A DNA stretch of 64,000 bases from Culex pipiens pallens (Eukaryota > Arthropoda > Insecta > Diptera > Culicidae). The DNA lies in the NCBI RefSeq assembly GCF_016801865.2, contig NC_068938.1, positions 132,832,416-132,896,415 on the forward strand, read 5' to 3'. Positions 1 through 11,109 of this stretch are shown piece after piece (within the stretch, counting starts at the first letter, position 1; each line of letters opens with the position of its first letter). Below the pieces are notes generated by a model that saw only the letters and a program-made list of their open reading frames with translations, was not told where the DNA came from and did not search any database. A program made the translations under genes and the position numbers.

Positions 1-289
1 CCCCCTCTAAAGGGTGAGTTTGAGTTAATTTTAAAACGATTGGCATTTATGAACGGTGTGATTATACTAGCCATATTCTGGGAAAATGTTGGTAAATTCA
101 GGAGCATTCTCCAACAATATTTATTTCGATATAATTTCAAATGTTTTTATTGTGTTAGAATAACAATAGTAATATCGTTTTTTGACCAAAAGTCACCACC
201 ACTGACGGTACATCATTTGTGGATAAACATTTTTGAAATCTATTCTTATTTTGTTTTTTTTTTAAGATTTTTCACCTGGGAGGAAAAAG

Positions 290-424
290 CCACGTGGCCA
301 TATAGGGGGGGGGGGGGAGTTTGGCGTGAAACCACAAAAAACCATGAGGGGGGAGGGGGGGGTCAAAATTCTCCAAAAAAAGGCCACGTGGTTTATGCAC
401 GACCCCTTATCACGACACCTTAGG
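290..424. mobile_element. Possible end of a CACGTGG-type miniature element with G-tracts
   Basis: Two CCACGTGG motifs (about 291 and 383) bracket runs of 13 and 8 G residues, and the second is followed by a GTTTATGCACGACCCC-like stretch. A better preserved element at 32658-32800 has the same ingredients (CCACGTGGTTTATGGAC end, C/G homopolymer core), so this is probably a decayed relative. Boundaries are unclear and no target duplication is visible. Confidence 0.3.
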
Positions 425-1440
425 GAGGCGACCTATGGAATGTTAACATTAACCTTAACATGTTAACATTAAGTTGAGAATGAAACTGCCACTGAATCCG
501 CTTTGTAAATGCCGGCCCCGATACTCTTCAAGGGTGTTCCCCTCAGGAACAGGGAAAGATTTACTTTTAAAATTTAAAATATCGCACAACTATTGTTTGG
601 AAACGTTTCGTTCCACTGAATTCTACGAGCCTATTATTGGCAATTTTCCATGAACCCAAGCTCAATGAGATTCCACTAATTGAATTTTCCTGTTGCCTTT
701 TTGCATCACAAAGTTTGCAAGTACATTTTTGCTCAATTGTAATTTATAACAAAGTTACGATTCCAGTCAATTCTCGTTGCCACAGATGCATTGCGTCGTT
801 TCGGTGTCTGGTCAGCCAGGGCAAAACCCGCACACGTAAAACAGAGTCAATTAAATGTGAACTGTTAATTGATAAATTATTTATTTTTAATTAAACGGAT
901 AATTAAATTGTGCTTTATGGACAAAACCATTACGACCTTTGGTGCCACACACGCACAGGCCTCATCTGGTTTTTGCTGCGTTCGTTTGTGAAATTTGGTC
1001 ACGCAAAATGCAAATTGTCAACCCGACCCGAGAGTTCGACTCATTTTCCCCGCCGAATCGTCCATAATAACCACAATCCGATCCGGGTTTGTGGCCGGGA
1101 AATTGCTGCGCCACGCGAAAATGTTTACTCAATGATGATTGATACCTTTCAAGCAGGGTGAGCAGAGTTTCCTCACTGTCAAGTGGGGGGGTTCGATAAT
1201 AACACTCATAAATAAAACTTTGATAGAGGCAATTTCGGGGGTGGAGATTGACGAATTCGATTGTAAAGTGCGTTGAAAAGTTAATCCGTAGCAAGTGATG
1301 GGGGAAAATTACGGACTGTTGATATCAAGTGATATTGAAACTGATTCTATCCAGTGATTTCTATCGTTCTCACTGAAAATATCTTTACAGAATATGTGCA
1401 AAAGCATGACAATAAGTACATGAGAAATTCTCTAAGATTT
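425..1440. other. No gene recognised
   Basis: Mixed-composition sequence with only short open frames on both strands. I see no splice-bounded coding segment, tandem array or inverted repeat. Confidence 0.4.
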
Positions 1441-1449
1441 GTGACATTC

Positions 1450-2165
1450 GATTTTTTTTTTTGTATTTTTAAAACCTGCTGAAACTTTTTTGGTGCCTTT
1501 GGTGTGCCCAAAGAACCCATTTTGCATCATTAGTTTGTCCATATAATTTTCCATACAAATTTAGCTGCTGTCCATACAAAAATGATATATGAAAATTCAA
1601 TAATCTGTATCCTTTGAAGGAATTTTTTGATCGATTTGGTGTCTTCGGCAAAGATGTAGGTATGGATATGGACTACACTGAAAAAAATTATACACGGTAA
1701 AAAAAATTGTGATTTGCAAAAAAACACTATTTTTTTTCATTTTCTGATATGTTTTGGGAAACATAAAATTCCAACTTTTCAGAAATTTCCAGAATGGTCA
1801 AAAAATATTTAACCGAGTTATAAATTTTTCAATCAATACTGATTTTTTCAAAAAAAATCGAAAAACTGGTTGCAAAAAAAATTCAACTTCATTTTTTGAT
1901 GTAAAATAGAATTTGCAATCAAAAGTAATCTAGTGAAATTTTCTTAAAGTGCACCGTTTTCAAGTTATAGCCATTTTTGGGTAACATTTCAAAAAAAATG
2001 TCTCAGTTATTATTATTTTTTTTTTCAAAATTAGTTCCCATGTTTGTCCACTCTTGAAAAAATATTTTTAAAAAGCTGAGAAAATTCTCTATATTTTGTT
2101 TTTTCGAACTTTTTTGATACGACCCTTAGTTGCTGAGATATTGACATCAAAAAAATCAAACCATC
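1450..2165. mobile_element. Half copy of the 'TTTGCCGAAGACACC' fold-back family
   Basis: The order of words (CCATACAAAAATGATAT, then TTTGGTGTCTTCGGCAAAG, TAGGTATGGA, ACACGGTAAAAAAA, then ACCCTTAGTTGCTGAGATA) matches the left arm of the full palindrome at 28816-30726 and the copy at 61060-62050. The copy stops near the position where the full element turns around, so only one arm remains. It is non-coding. Confidence 0.6.
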
Positions 2166-2374
2166 CACATTGACGACCCCCGGGTCTTTTGTGGTCTCTA
2201 TTGCAAGTTTCTGCTCGAACCTAGGAGTCCGAAGGCTTGAATGAGGAGAGCACCCAAACCTCTTTTACTCCAAGGAACCTTCCACCCCAGTGTTTGAACT
2301 GACGACCTTTGGATTGCGAGCCCAACCGCCGCCAGCGATTCCACCGGAGTAGGCTTGGTTTGGTGTATTGTTTG

Positions 2375-3325
2375 TAGGGGAGAGTGGGGAGACTTGATCC
2401 CCGGGGACACTTGATCCCAAGCCTGTATCTCGTCAGCATGTGGGTAAAACAATTAGCTTTGTTCTAGAAAGTTGTGCGAAATTGACTAAAACTCATTGTA
2501 GAATACAAAGAAAAAAATTAAAAAATATTTGGATTGAGTTACACACATTTTTCTAAAAAGTGCTGCAAAAAACTTACAAGAGATCTTTTTTCTTTGTTTT
2601 GATAAGAATAGAAAACACTCAAAAATAATTCAAAAAAATATTTTGTATACCTGAATTGTTTGATAAACATATCAACTCCAAAACCCTTACGCATTTGACG
2701 TTAAATTTATCGTCATACTATTTTTACAATCAATTGTTTAAAAAAGTGCGTTTAGGGAGACTTGATCCCTGCATTTTTAACATTCACTGGAATCATCCTC
2801 AAGATTAAATAATTGGGCTGGGTTTTCGTACATAGTTTCCTTTAGTATAGTTGTACATAACTTACTGCAGTTTGAACCATTTTTCAAAAGTTTTGTATAC
2901 AAAAATTACCAGCTTTTGTAAACATGCTCAATTTTGGTCTAAAAAAGAAAATTTTAAGTTTTTAAATATTTTGCATGCTAAACTTGTGATATTTTGAACA
3001 CAAACGTACAGGTTAAATGTGAAATTGCTGTAACTTATAGAAAATTAAAAGTTTGGATGAATAAAAAACATTTTGCTTAAGATTTCTTCAAAATGTTGAA
3101 AGGGGGATCAAATTACCCCCAACATTTTGAAAATGCCGGTTTAAAATAGTTTTTTAAAACGCTTGGCATGATTCGAAGAGTTTATCTGATGAAAAACCCT
3201 TATCAGCCAAACATAGTTGAATGTTTAAGCTTTCGATTCATGCAAAAAGATCATAGTTTTGGGAGAAATTGACAGAGATATGTGCGATACAAAAAAAGGG
3301 GATCAAGTCTCCCCACTCTCCCCTA
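2375..3325. mobile_element. TA-flanked miniature element with 26-bp perfect inverted ends
   Basis: The first 26 bp (2377-2402, starting GGGGAGAGTGGGGAGAC) are the exact reverse complement of the last 26 bp (3298-3323). Each end is flanked by TA (2375-2376 and 3324-3325), the target duplication of Tc1/mariner-type transposition. The 947-bp interior is AT-rich and has no transposase frame, so it is non-autonomous. Two internal stretches resemble the ends: AGGGAGACTTGATCCCTG near 2755 and GGGGGATCAAATTACCCCC near 3103. Confidence 0.8.
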
Positions 3326-3422
3326 CTTATGGCATGGAGACGACTCCTACACCTGGAATGACTTAACGGCCTAACAACCAAGGCCGGGACCGACATTTTA
3401 CTTCCTCATCCGATGGAAGGTT

Positions 3423-3498
3423 GGAGCAGATGGGAATCGAACCCAGAATCATCCGCTTACAAAGCGGACAGCGTAACCATTCGGCCACGCACTGCTCC
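3423..3498 (-). promoter_or_regulatory. tRNA-like head (Pol III promoter) of the SINE
   Basis: The minus strand folds into a full cloverleaf: 7-bp acceptor GGAGCAG/CTGCTCC, D stem GCGT/ACGC, anticodon stem TCCGC/GCGGA with loop TTTGTAA (anticodon TGT, nominally Thr), and T arm GGGTTCGATTCCC. The A-box (TGGCCGAATGG) and B-box (GGTTCGATTCC) are intact. Because it continues directly into SINE body sequence, it is more likely a SINE promoter than a working tRNA gene. Confidence 0.6.
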
Positions 3499-4145
3499 AA
3501 ACCAAAGGTACCAACATTTTTGTAATTAAAAGACGCAACTTTTGGTACCATAACATCTATAGGTCATCGCTGAAATTTTAAAGTTATCGCAGTTTTAGTG
3601 AAAAAGTCGATTTTTCCCGTTTTCGTCATTTTCCCATTTTTGCGCGTGGCGCGTCGAAAAATCCAGTTTTTATTTTCAAAAATCGTCTCTCAGAGTATCG
3701 AAAACATGACTGCACCAGTTTTTGATATGTTATGTGAAATTTTCCGAGGAATCCGATAAAAATATTTTCAGACATAAACTCTTTGGTCCCGAGACCTTCA
3801 AAACACCATTTTAAGTTTTCATACGACCTTTTCAAATGTTAAGTTAGATTTTTGAAACTTCTTACTATTTTTCCCAAATAGCCAAACTAATCACCTTTCT
3901 TTTGCGTCTAAGACAGCTGAAATCGGATGAAATGGCGCGGAGATATGATTTTTGAAAAAAGTGGTTTTTGCAAAAATCGATGAAAATTGCCATTTTTCGA
4001 ACCACCCTAACACGGCGTAGGTCACCCTAATGGCCAAACAAAAAAATACGGGTCTAATTATTTCGGCCAAGGATCCCCCAGAAAAATTTTGAGCCCGATC
4101 GGAGAACTTTTTTTTCAAATCATGCTGTTTTCGTGGGGAATTGCT
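3499..4145. mobile_element. Half copy of the fold-back family best seen at 48555-49699
   Basis: It carries the central GACGCAACTTTTGGTACC loop sequence and then the same ordered words as the right arm of 48555-49699: GCGCGTGGCGCGTCG, GAGGAATCCGATAAAAAT, TGCGTCTAAGACAGCT, GAACCACCCTA, AATACGGGTCTAATTATTT, and an end in GGAATTGCTG. The left arm is missing. It has no coding potential. Confidence 0.65.
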
Positions 4146-4154
4146 GTATATTGA

Positions 4155-4800
4155 AAGACATTTGAGGGTTGTTATTTTATTTTTAATGAATTCCTTGGTC
4201 TATTTCCTATAAATTGCAACCAGAAGAAAGTCTTTTGGTCTAATAGTTGGAAAGTTACGAGTAAAAGAATAAAAAGTGTTTTAGAATATCGTCAAAAAAA
4301 GAGGGCGGTGCCAAAGAAAGATTGAAGTTCCAATCGGAAGTACACGGTGTACTTTTCAACAAAAAGGGATGAATTCCGCATAGTTCGGTTTTTATATGTG
4401 AGAAACTTATTTTGGATTTGAATTTATAGGACAGAGTGCTGTGCAAAATCAAGCTTTTTTCAGTCAAATCGCTGTGTCTCGCCAATAGTTCATTTTAGTT
4501 TGAGGTTTACATCGATTATTATGTAAAATTGTCCGGGGAACAAGATGATGATAAAATGAAAAAAAATATATAAGGAATTGGTCAAAATTGAATTTTTAAA
4601 CTTAAAACGTTAAAATATAATATAAGTGGACATTTAAGGGTTAACATTTTATTTTTATCGAATTCCTCGGACATTTTTTTTTATTAAATGCAGCCTGTAG
4701 AAAATCTTTTCCTCAAATAGTTGCAAAATTATGATTAGAAGAAAAACAAGTTTTTTAGAAAATCGTCAAAAACGAAGGCGGTGCCACAAATGAAGGGATG
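4155..4800 (+). repeat. Diverged direct duplication (about 170 bp, two copies)
   Basis: About 4155-4320 and 4635-4800 share word order: TTTTATTTTT..GAATTCCT, then AATCGTCAAAAA, then GGCGGTGCCA. They look like two old copies of one unit separated by about 310 bp. No gene is visible. Confidence 0.45.
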
Positions 4801-4929
4801 GCCCAAAAAGCTCCAAACTTGAAATTTCTGATACCTATCGATAGATGAACGTTCTTTCCAAGTTTGGTCCAAATCGGTGAAGATCGAGTCCAAAAGTGTA
4901 CTCAGTTGACCTGGAATGACCCATATTTG

Positions 4930-6410
4930 TCATAATCAATTCCGTATAATACGAAAAAAATACGACAACGGTCTAAAACCCGTACGGTAAGAATAAAATC
5001 CGTACAGTTGGTAGCAATTTAAAAAAAATGATGTTTAATGTAGACATACCAATGACTATACTGAACTTTCCAAATTAATCGTGAGATTTTTACGGATTTC
5101 GTGTTCCAATTACATTAGAAGTAAAATTATACAATGTAACAAGTCCATTACATCGTCACTAAGCTGCCACTATCCACCACCACAGCACAGCAGCAGCAAA
5201 ACTAAATCTTCCATGAAACAAGCACTAAAACGTAACCATCGGGAAAAAAAATCCAACATCACCAGTAGCAGCAGGCCACATTCAACAGTTCTGATGCAGC
5301 GGTTCAACAGCTGAACCAACCAACGCTTCTCAGATTACGAGAACGGCATCATTGGCTAAACCACCCTTTAAACGCGCTATAATATTCTTACTACCCGTTG
5401 CTACTAGTAGGTACAACAACAAAGTTTATTCTAGCAGCCCCGTCCGAGAAGAAAAATCATGAGCCATAAAACAGCTTCTCTAATGAGCAAAGCGAAAGAG
5501 GAAAAGTCAAACCTAAGCGAAGAAAAAAACATTTCCCGCGATAAATTTCTGTTTTTAAGTAACTTCTCCGAGCAAAAAAGTAGTCCAACACCAACGGAAG
5601 AAGATAAGACGGAAATGGGTAGCTAGAAGTTGGTATTGGGACGGTGTCAGGATATGTGGGCTTTTGTGCTGACTTTATTTTCTCGTATTTGTTATTTAAC
5701 TTTATGTACTCTGGAGCACGCCGGCGTTCACTGTAGTGTTAAAGGGAGTAATTGGAACCTAAACTTGTGTTATTTATTAAAATGTTAGAATGATTTAAAT
5801 ATGACTGTACTTTTTGCATTTGGTTCTTCGAAATCATCAAATTTAAACAAATTTTAGACTACCTCCAGAATCCTTAATCCCAAATTTATAGCAACTGTAA
5901 TTCACCACAATCCACCACAACCGAAGCTCATTTCCCATCACAGCATAATAGCATTCCCTTGATTGAATCTCGAGGACAAGCCAACGGACCATCGTGAATT
6001 TATTGCTGTAAGCTAGCAACACAAAAAAAAAACGAAAGCAAAAACAGCAACAAAACGTCCCCCTACCAGGAAGATAAAACCTTGCTGAATTAAAATTTAG
6101 GAACAAAGAACGCTTCCTTATCGTATCAAACGCTTTCTGCAAAACCTTTCCTCCATCCAGAATGCTCCGGTTTCCCATCCGAATTCGATCTTTATTTCCA
6201 CTCGACAACACACGGGACGGGGTCTTTGGGACCGGTCGTTATATTGAAATCAGATAATCCTTTCTTCCTGAACGCTTTTCATTTGGACCCACTTCAGCGA
6301 AAGTGTGGGGACGAAAAAAAGGGACTTGCTTTTCCTTGGAGCTTTGGTCTGTCACTTTATCCGTTGGGGACCAATTTCGAGTATTTTAGTTTTAACTTTT
6401 TGATTGAAAA
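4930..6410. other. No gene recognised
   Basis: Mostly unique-looking AT-rich sequence with a more mixed patch around 5150-5650. There is no convincing exon, array or inverted repeat. Confidence 0.4.
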
Positions 6411-6415
6411 ATAAA

Positions 6416-6724
6416 GTTGATTTTGTTGATTTTGTTGATTTTGTTGATTTTGTTGATTTTGTTGATTTTGTTGATTTTGTTGATTTTGTTGATTTTGTTG
6501 ATTTTGTTGATTTTGTTGATTTTGTTGATTTTGTTGATTTTGTTGATTTTGTTGATTTTGTTGATTTTGTTGATTTTGTTGATATTGTTGATTTTGTTGA
6601 TTTTGTTGATTTTGTTGATTTTGTTGATTTTGTTGATTTTGTTGATTTTGTTGATTTTGTTGATTTTGTTGATTTTGTTGATTTTGTTGATTTTGTTGAT
6701 TTTGTTGATTTTGTTGATTTTGTT
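6416..6724 (+). repeat. Tandem array of GTTGATTTT (9 bp, about 34 copies)
   Basis: A nearly perfect 9-bp repeat with one substitution near 6583 (GATATTGTT). It gives open frames in several phases (for example repeated VDF or STK), which are artefacts of periodicity. It lies 30 bp from a second array with a related core. Confidence 0.97.
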
Positions 6725-6753
6725 AATTGAATGATTTTATTGATTTTGTACAA

Positions 6754-7222
6754 GTTGAGTTGTTGAATTGTTGAGTTGTTGAGTTGTTGAGTTGTTGAGT
6801 TGTTGAGTTGTTGAGTTGTTGAGTTGTTGAGTTGTTGAGTTGTTGAGTTGTTGAGTTGTTGAGTTGTTGAGTTGTTGAGTTGTTGAGTTGTTGAGTTGTT
6901 GAGTTGTTGAGTTGTTGAGTTGTTGAGTTGTTGAGTTGTTGAGTTGTTGAGTTGTTGAGTTGTTGAGTTGTTGAGTTGTTGAGTTGTTGAGTTGTTGAGT
7001 TGTTGAGTTGTTGAGTTGTTGAGTTGTTGAGTTGTTGAGTTGTTGAGTTGTTGAGTTGTTGAGTTGATGAGTTGTTGAGTTGTTGAGTTGTTGAGTTGTT
7101 GAGTTGTTGAGTTGTTGAGTTGTTGAGTTGTTGAGTTGTTGAGTTGTTGAGTTGTTGAGTTGTTGAGTTGTTGAGTTGTTGAGCTGTTGAGTTGTTGAGT
7201 AGTTGAGTTATTGAGTTGCTGA
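6754..7222 (+). repeat. Tandem array of GAGTTGTT (8 bp, about 58 copies)
   Basis: An octamer array with a few substitutions concentrated at its two ends (GAATTG near 6764; GCTGTT, GTAGTT and GTTATT near 7180-7212) and one near 7066. The minus strand reads as repeated TTQQLNNS, which is not a gene. Confidence 0.97.
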
Positions 7223-7229
7223 TTTTAAA

Positions 7230-8755
7230 TTTAGTTTTCAAAAGAAATCTTTGATAACATAGGTGAATCACTCTTTTTCTTTTGAATCCAAAAAAATAAC
7301 TTGTTCTTTTACTTTGTGACAAAACTTTCCACACCCACTTTAACCCTTTTTGAAAAGCCAAAAGTAGAGAGAGAAAAAACCCGAATGAAATGACCCTTCA
7401 AGCGGATGGAAATATGGTCCCCGCTAAAGTTGCGAGCCTGTAAGTGATTGACAAAGAATTATTCTTTATACTTAGCTGGCCTTTTTTTAGGAGCTTTCCT
7501 CGGAGGCAGGTGGCACGAACAAAATGAGGGTCGACTTAAGAAAAACTTTTGAATGATGTGTCGCTGCGTCCATCCATCAATCAAAAAATTTGGGTGACTT
7601 TTTTTCTTTTTTTTTTCTAGTCGCTTGATGTTCTTGCTGATGATGAAGGAAAGCAAAATTAAAAAAGGTTCTGCCCCGAATGGTTCAAAAAAAATGTCGA
7701 TGAGTCTGTTCAGATGTTTATCAATATTTGAAAAGGTTATATTGAGTTATAGTTTGGGGACGAAAATTTGCTGTCAACACATTTTGTGATGACGGGTCGA
7801 AGTTTTCTTATGCTTTGAGAAATTTTTTTTGCATTTTTGTGCAGAATGGTTTTGTTCCAAAAAAACCCTATCAGTTTTTTATATATTTTTGGTTTAAAAA
7901 ATGCGCAAAAAAACACAAATTCAATCCTACGTGATAATTCTAGCTTGCCAAACCAAAAGGTTAAAATATCAGCACACAACAAAGCAATAAAGCTAACACG
8001 TCAAAAAAAGAGTAACCTAATTTAGAGCTGCCCATGAATTTTCCATAAATTATGTAACTTTCACCGTTAACTTAATTCTCTCGTTAAACACCCAGTGCCG
8101 CCGGACCAGTAGCAGCATCAGTGTCGACGAAGAGCCAGAAATGATCCCTTCTCTCTCTGTGTCGTCCACGACTCGACGTCGGCCAACATTACCCAGTTTA
8201 AAGTGATTTATTCCCTCAACAGGGACGACAATGCCTTTCCTCGACCACGTCCTTTTGAGATTGAGCAAAAAAACGCGAATCACTTTTTAATGGCGAAAGG
8301 ATTAATTTCCCCGAGCGCACCACCCTCCCACCCTTCTGGACGGTGAAATGTTCCTTCCTCTCACTACATCTTGGCAAAAGAAGAGTTGGACGGCAAACGA
8401 TTAAATTTAAATTAAGCTTGTCGACGGATTTAAATTTCCGCAAGTTTCACTCGCCCTGCCATTCCCACCTTAGAGCGTCTTGCGAAGAAGTCTCGCGACT
8501 GATGTCGTGAAAAGTTACACAGCAAGGAGGAAATTAGAAAGTTCTGCCATGCGTTTCCATCGAAAATGCTTCCGATTTCAACGGATAATTTGTAAATGAG
8601 AAAGTTCTGGTAGAAGGGGAAGTTGTAGTAGACTGATTAAAATAACTATTTAAAAAAAATGTTTTAATCCTTTTTGGTATCACTTTAGATTGCATTTTTT
8701 GTAACAAACCTAAAGTATAGAAAATATAAATCTTGAAATTCTGAACATGAACGAA
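7230..8755. other. No gene recognised
   Basis: Unique-looking sequence, more GC-rich at 8090-8560. No open frame shows family features, and no tandem or inverted repeat stands out. Confidence 0.4.
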
Positions 8756-8759
8756 AAAT

Positions 8760-8845
8760 CAAAGTCGCTCGAGTCGGGGTTCGATCCCCCGTCCTTTGGA
8801 TTGGTAAGCAAAAATGCTAACCACTAGGCCATCGCGACTTGGTGA
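8760..8845 (-). mobile_element. tRNA-like SINE fragment
   Basis: The minus strand begins AAGTCGCGATGGCCTAGTGG, an A-box-like start, and ends with GCGACTT, which pairs with AAGTCGC. In between is a CGGGG..CCCCG T-arm-like hairpin around GATCGAA. Six extra bases separate the T arm from the acceptor strand, so it is not a normal tRNA. Best read as a tRNA-derived SINE head. Confidence 0.5.
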
Positions 8846-9141
8846 GCTATGACTGGAATTAGGAATACTGTTACTATCATCAACTATATACGCGCTGGGT
8901 CCTTGTCCATTTGATAAGGGTTCGGAAGTTCTAAATAACGTTTGAATCCGATTGATGCAAACGTTCTTCAGGGCGGGGCTTGTCGATAAAGCTGAAGTAC
9001 CTCGCGCTCGGCTCGCCAGCGTAGAAATGGGTCACCGAAGCTCGGCAGAGCTAACACCTTCCAAATGCCTATGCGGAGTTATTTGCATGTATAGAATGTA
9101 GATTTGTAAGAAGCGACCGCGTGGTCCCGTTTGGTTGGTTG

Positions 9142-9159
9142 CACACACACACACACACA
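9142..9159 (+). repeat. (CA)n microsatellite
   Basis: Nine uninterrupted CA dinucleotides. Confidence 0.9.
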
Positions 9160-9731
9160 GTTCATCAACCAAAGAAAAGTGCCGACATCGCGACTCGAAA
9201 TTTCGATGACTATGAGATGGTCATTTGGCAACATAAGCCACTCAATAGGATGAACTGTTTCGATGAACAAATGAACATAATTTCGTGGTGGTTCACCCGC
9301 GAGAGGTTTATTCTTCCATTTAATTTTGTTAGAACTATCCTCTCGGCTTTGTACTGCGGGTGTACTGTAAATTCGGAATCAAACGAAACAACTCCTCTCT
9401 TTACAATAACAGTTGATCAGTATTTAGCAGTTTTCTCAATGTTCTTTCATAGTTTGAATGTAACGGTTACCCCCTCCTAAGTGGTCCACGTGGATAATGG
9501 ATGGCCCCGTAAGAGATTTCGCCCAGAACGTTCTGTTTTACCAGCCTGAATCATAGTCCGATTTTAAGAAAATATTTTTCCGGTGAAAATTGAAGAATTG
9601 GCTAATAAAATGGAGTTCAGATTGCTCATTTCACTACACAACGATGAGAATTATTTTTTTAGCACAATGACACTTTGTACATCAACTCAACAAAAAGTCT
9701 AATATTTATTTTGAAACTAATTTTTAAATAA

Positions 9732-11108
9732 TTAAGAGCGAGTCCACGAACAGGGCATACCCCTTTGTATGGGATGTCGTTTGGACCTCACCAATCTGCC
9801 TGAAAATTTCAGGGGTTGTTTGTACATATAAAACTAGCATCTGACCAAAATATGAGCACTCTAGGTCAACGGGAAGTGGGGCAAATCGGGACACAAAATT
9901 TGGTGGTTCAAAAACGTCAAAAATCTTAAAAAGGCTATAACATAGGCAAAATTCAATTTAATTTCAAAATTCATCCGAAAGGACTTGAAAAATGCAACAA
10001 AATGCAGGGTAGAGCATCCCAATTGGTTAAATTTAAAGGGAGTTATTGTAATTTTAGTGGGAAAATAGCATAATTTTCAAACTCAAATAAAAAAGTGTTC
10101 CATCCAGATATCTACTCGGTTAGACCTGCAGCTTGTAGGGGACATCCGAGACTACCATCTGAGACTGAGAACGCTTTGGGTAAGGCAGTTTAACATATTA
10201 AATAGACACTTTTACTTTTAGTGAATTTTTTGGTTGTATATTTTTGATCGGGGGACCCTTTAGATCCCATTTTCTGGTGATAATTTTATCATATTCGTGA
10301 TTCTGAGACAATTTCACATTAGAAACATGCATTAAAATGTTCATTTTCATGCATTTTAACCCTATAAAAAATGAAAGTTAAAAAAAATTAAGAAGCTGCT
10401 TTTTCTGGTTTTCTTGTATCCTTGGAAACGAACTTGATTTTCAATAAATGTGAATCGAAGATATTTTTTTTAACTTTCATTTTTTAAAGGGCTCAAATGG
10501 ATCAAAATAAACATTTTTATGCATGTTTCTATAGTGAAATTGTCTCAGGAACACAAATATGATAAAATTATCTACAGAAAATGGGATCAAAGGGGACCCC
10601 CGAGCAAAAATTTACAATCAAACAATTCACTAAAAGTAAAAGTGTCTATTTAATATGTTAAACTGCCTTACCCAAAGTGTTCTCAGTCTCAGATGGTAGT
10701 CTCGGATGTCCCCTACAAGCTGCAGGTCTAACCGATTAGATATCTGGATGGAACACTTTTTTATTTGAGTTTGAAAATTATGCTTTTTTCCCACTAAAAT
10801 TACAATAACTCCCTTTAAATTTAACCAATTGGGATGCTCTACCCTGCATTTTGTTGCATTTTTCAAGTCCTTTCGGATGAATTTTGAAATTAAATTGAAT
10901 TTTGCCTATGTTATAGCCTTTTTAAGATTTTTGACGTTTTTGAACCACCAAATTTTGTGTCCCGATTTGCCCCACTTCCCGTTTCCCTAGAGTGCTCATA
11001 TTTTGGCCAGATGCGAGTTTTATATGTACAAACAACCCATAAAAATTTCAGGCAGATTGGTGAGGTCGATGCGAGATGGGTATGCTTTGCTCATGGACTC
11101 GCTCTTAA
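9732..11108. mobile_element. TTAA-flanked fold-back element (1.37 kb)
   Basis: TTAA at 9732-9735 and 11105-11108 bracket ends GAGCGAGTCCA and TGGACTCGCTC. Nearly the whole element is palindromic: the left arm (AAGTGGGGCAAATCGGGACA, ..CAGCTTGTAGGGGACATCC..) returns as its reverse complement on the right, with the turn near 10390-10480. No transposase. The TTAA target resembles piggyBac-type integration, but the termini lack the usual CCC start, so superfamily assignment is inference. Confidence 0.75.
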
Positions 11109-11109
11109 A

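Larger units (their letters stand above)
2170..3498 (-). mobile_element. tRNA-derived SINE, split by a later insertion
   Basis: Read on the minus strand, a tRNA-like head (3423-3498) is followed by a non-tRNA body that runs to 3326, is interrupted by the TA-flanked element at 2375-3325, and resumes from about 2374 down to about 2170. Removing the insertion gives a SINE of about 370 bp. This is the layout of tRNA-related SINEs known in mosquitoes. That the two body pieces belong together is inferred from position and orientation. The head abuts the element half copy at 3499-4145. Confidence 0.55.

Noticed and set aside
301..362. G-quadruplex candidates in the G runs here and near 48428, 52050 and 52125
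   Set aside because: They are homopolymer G tracts inside miniature-element ends. Folding cannot be judged from sequence alone and nothing ties them to regulation.
5081..6211. Short open frames on both strands
   Set aside because: No domain, codon bias or splice context supports them; they overlap each other on opposite strands.
6416..7222. CRISPR-like array
   Set aside because: Pure tandem repeats without spacers, in a eukaryotic context.
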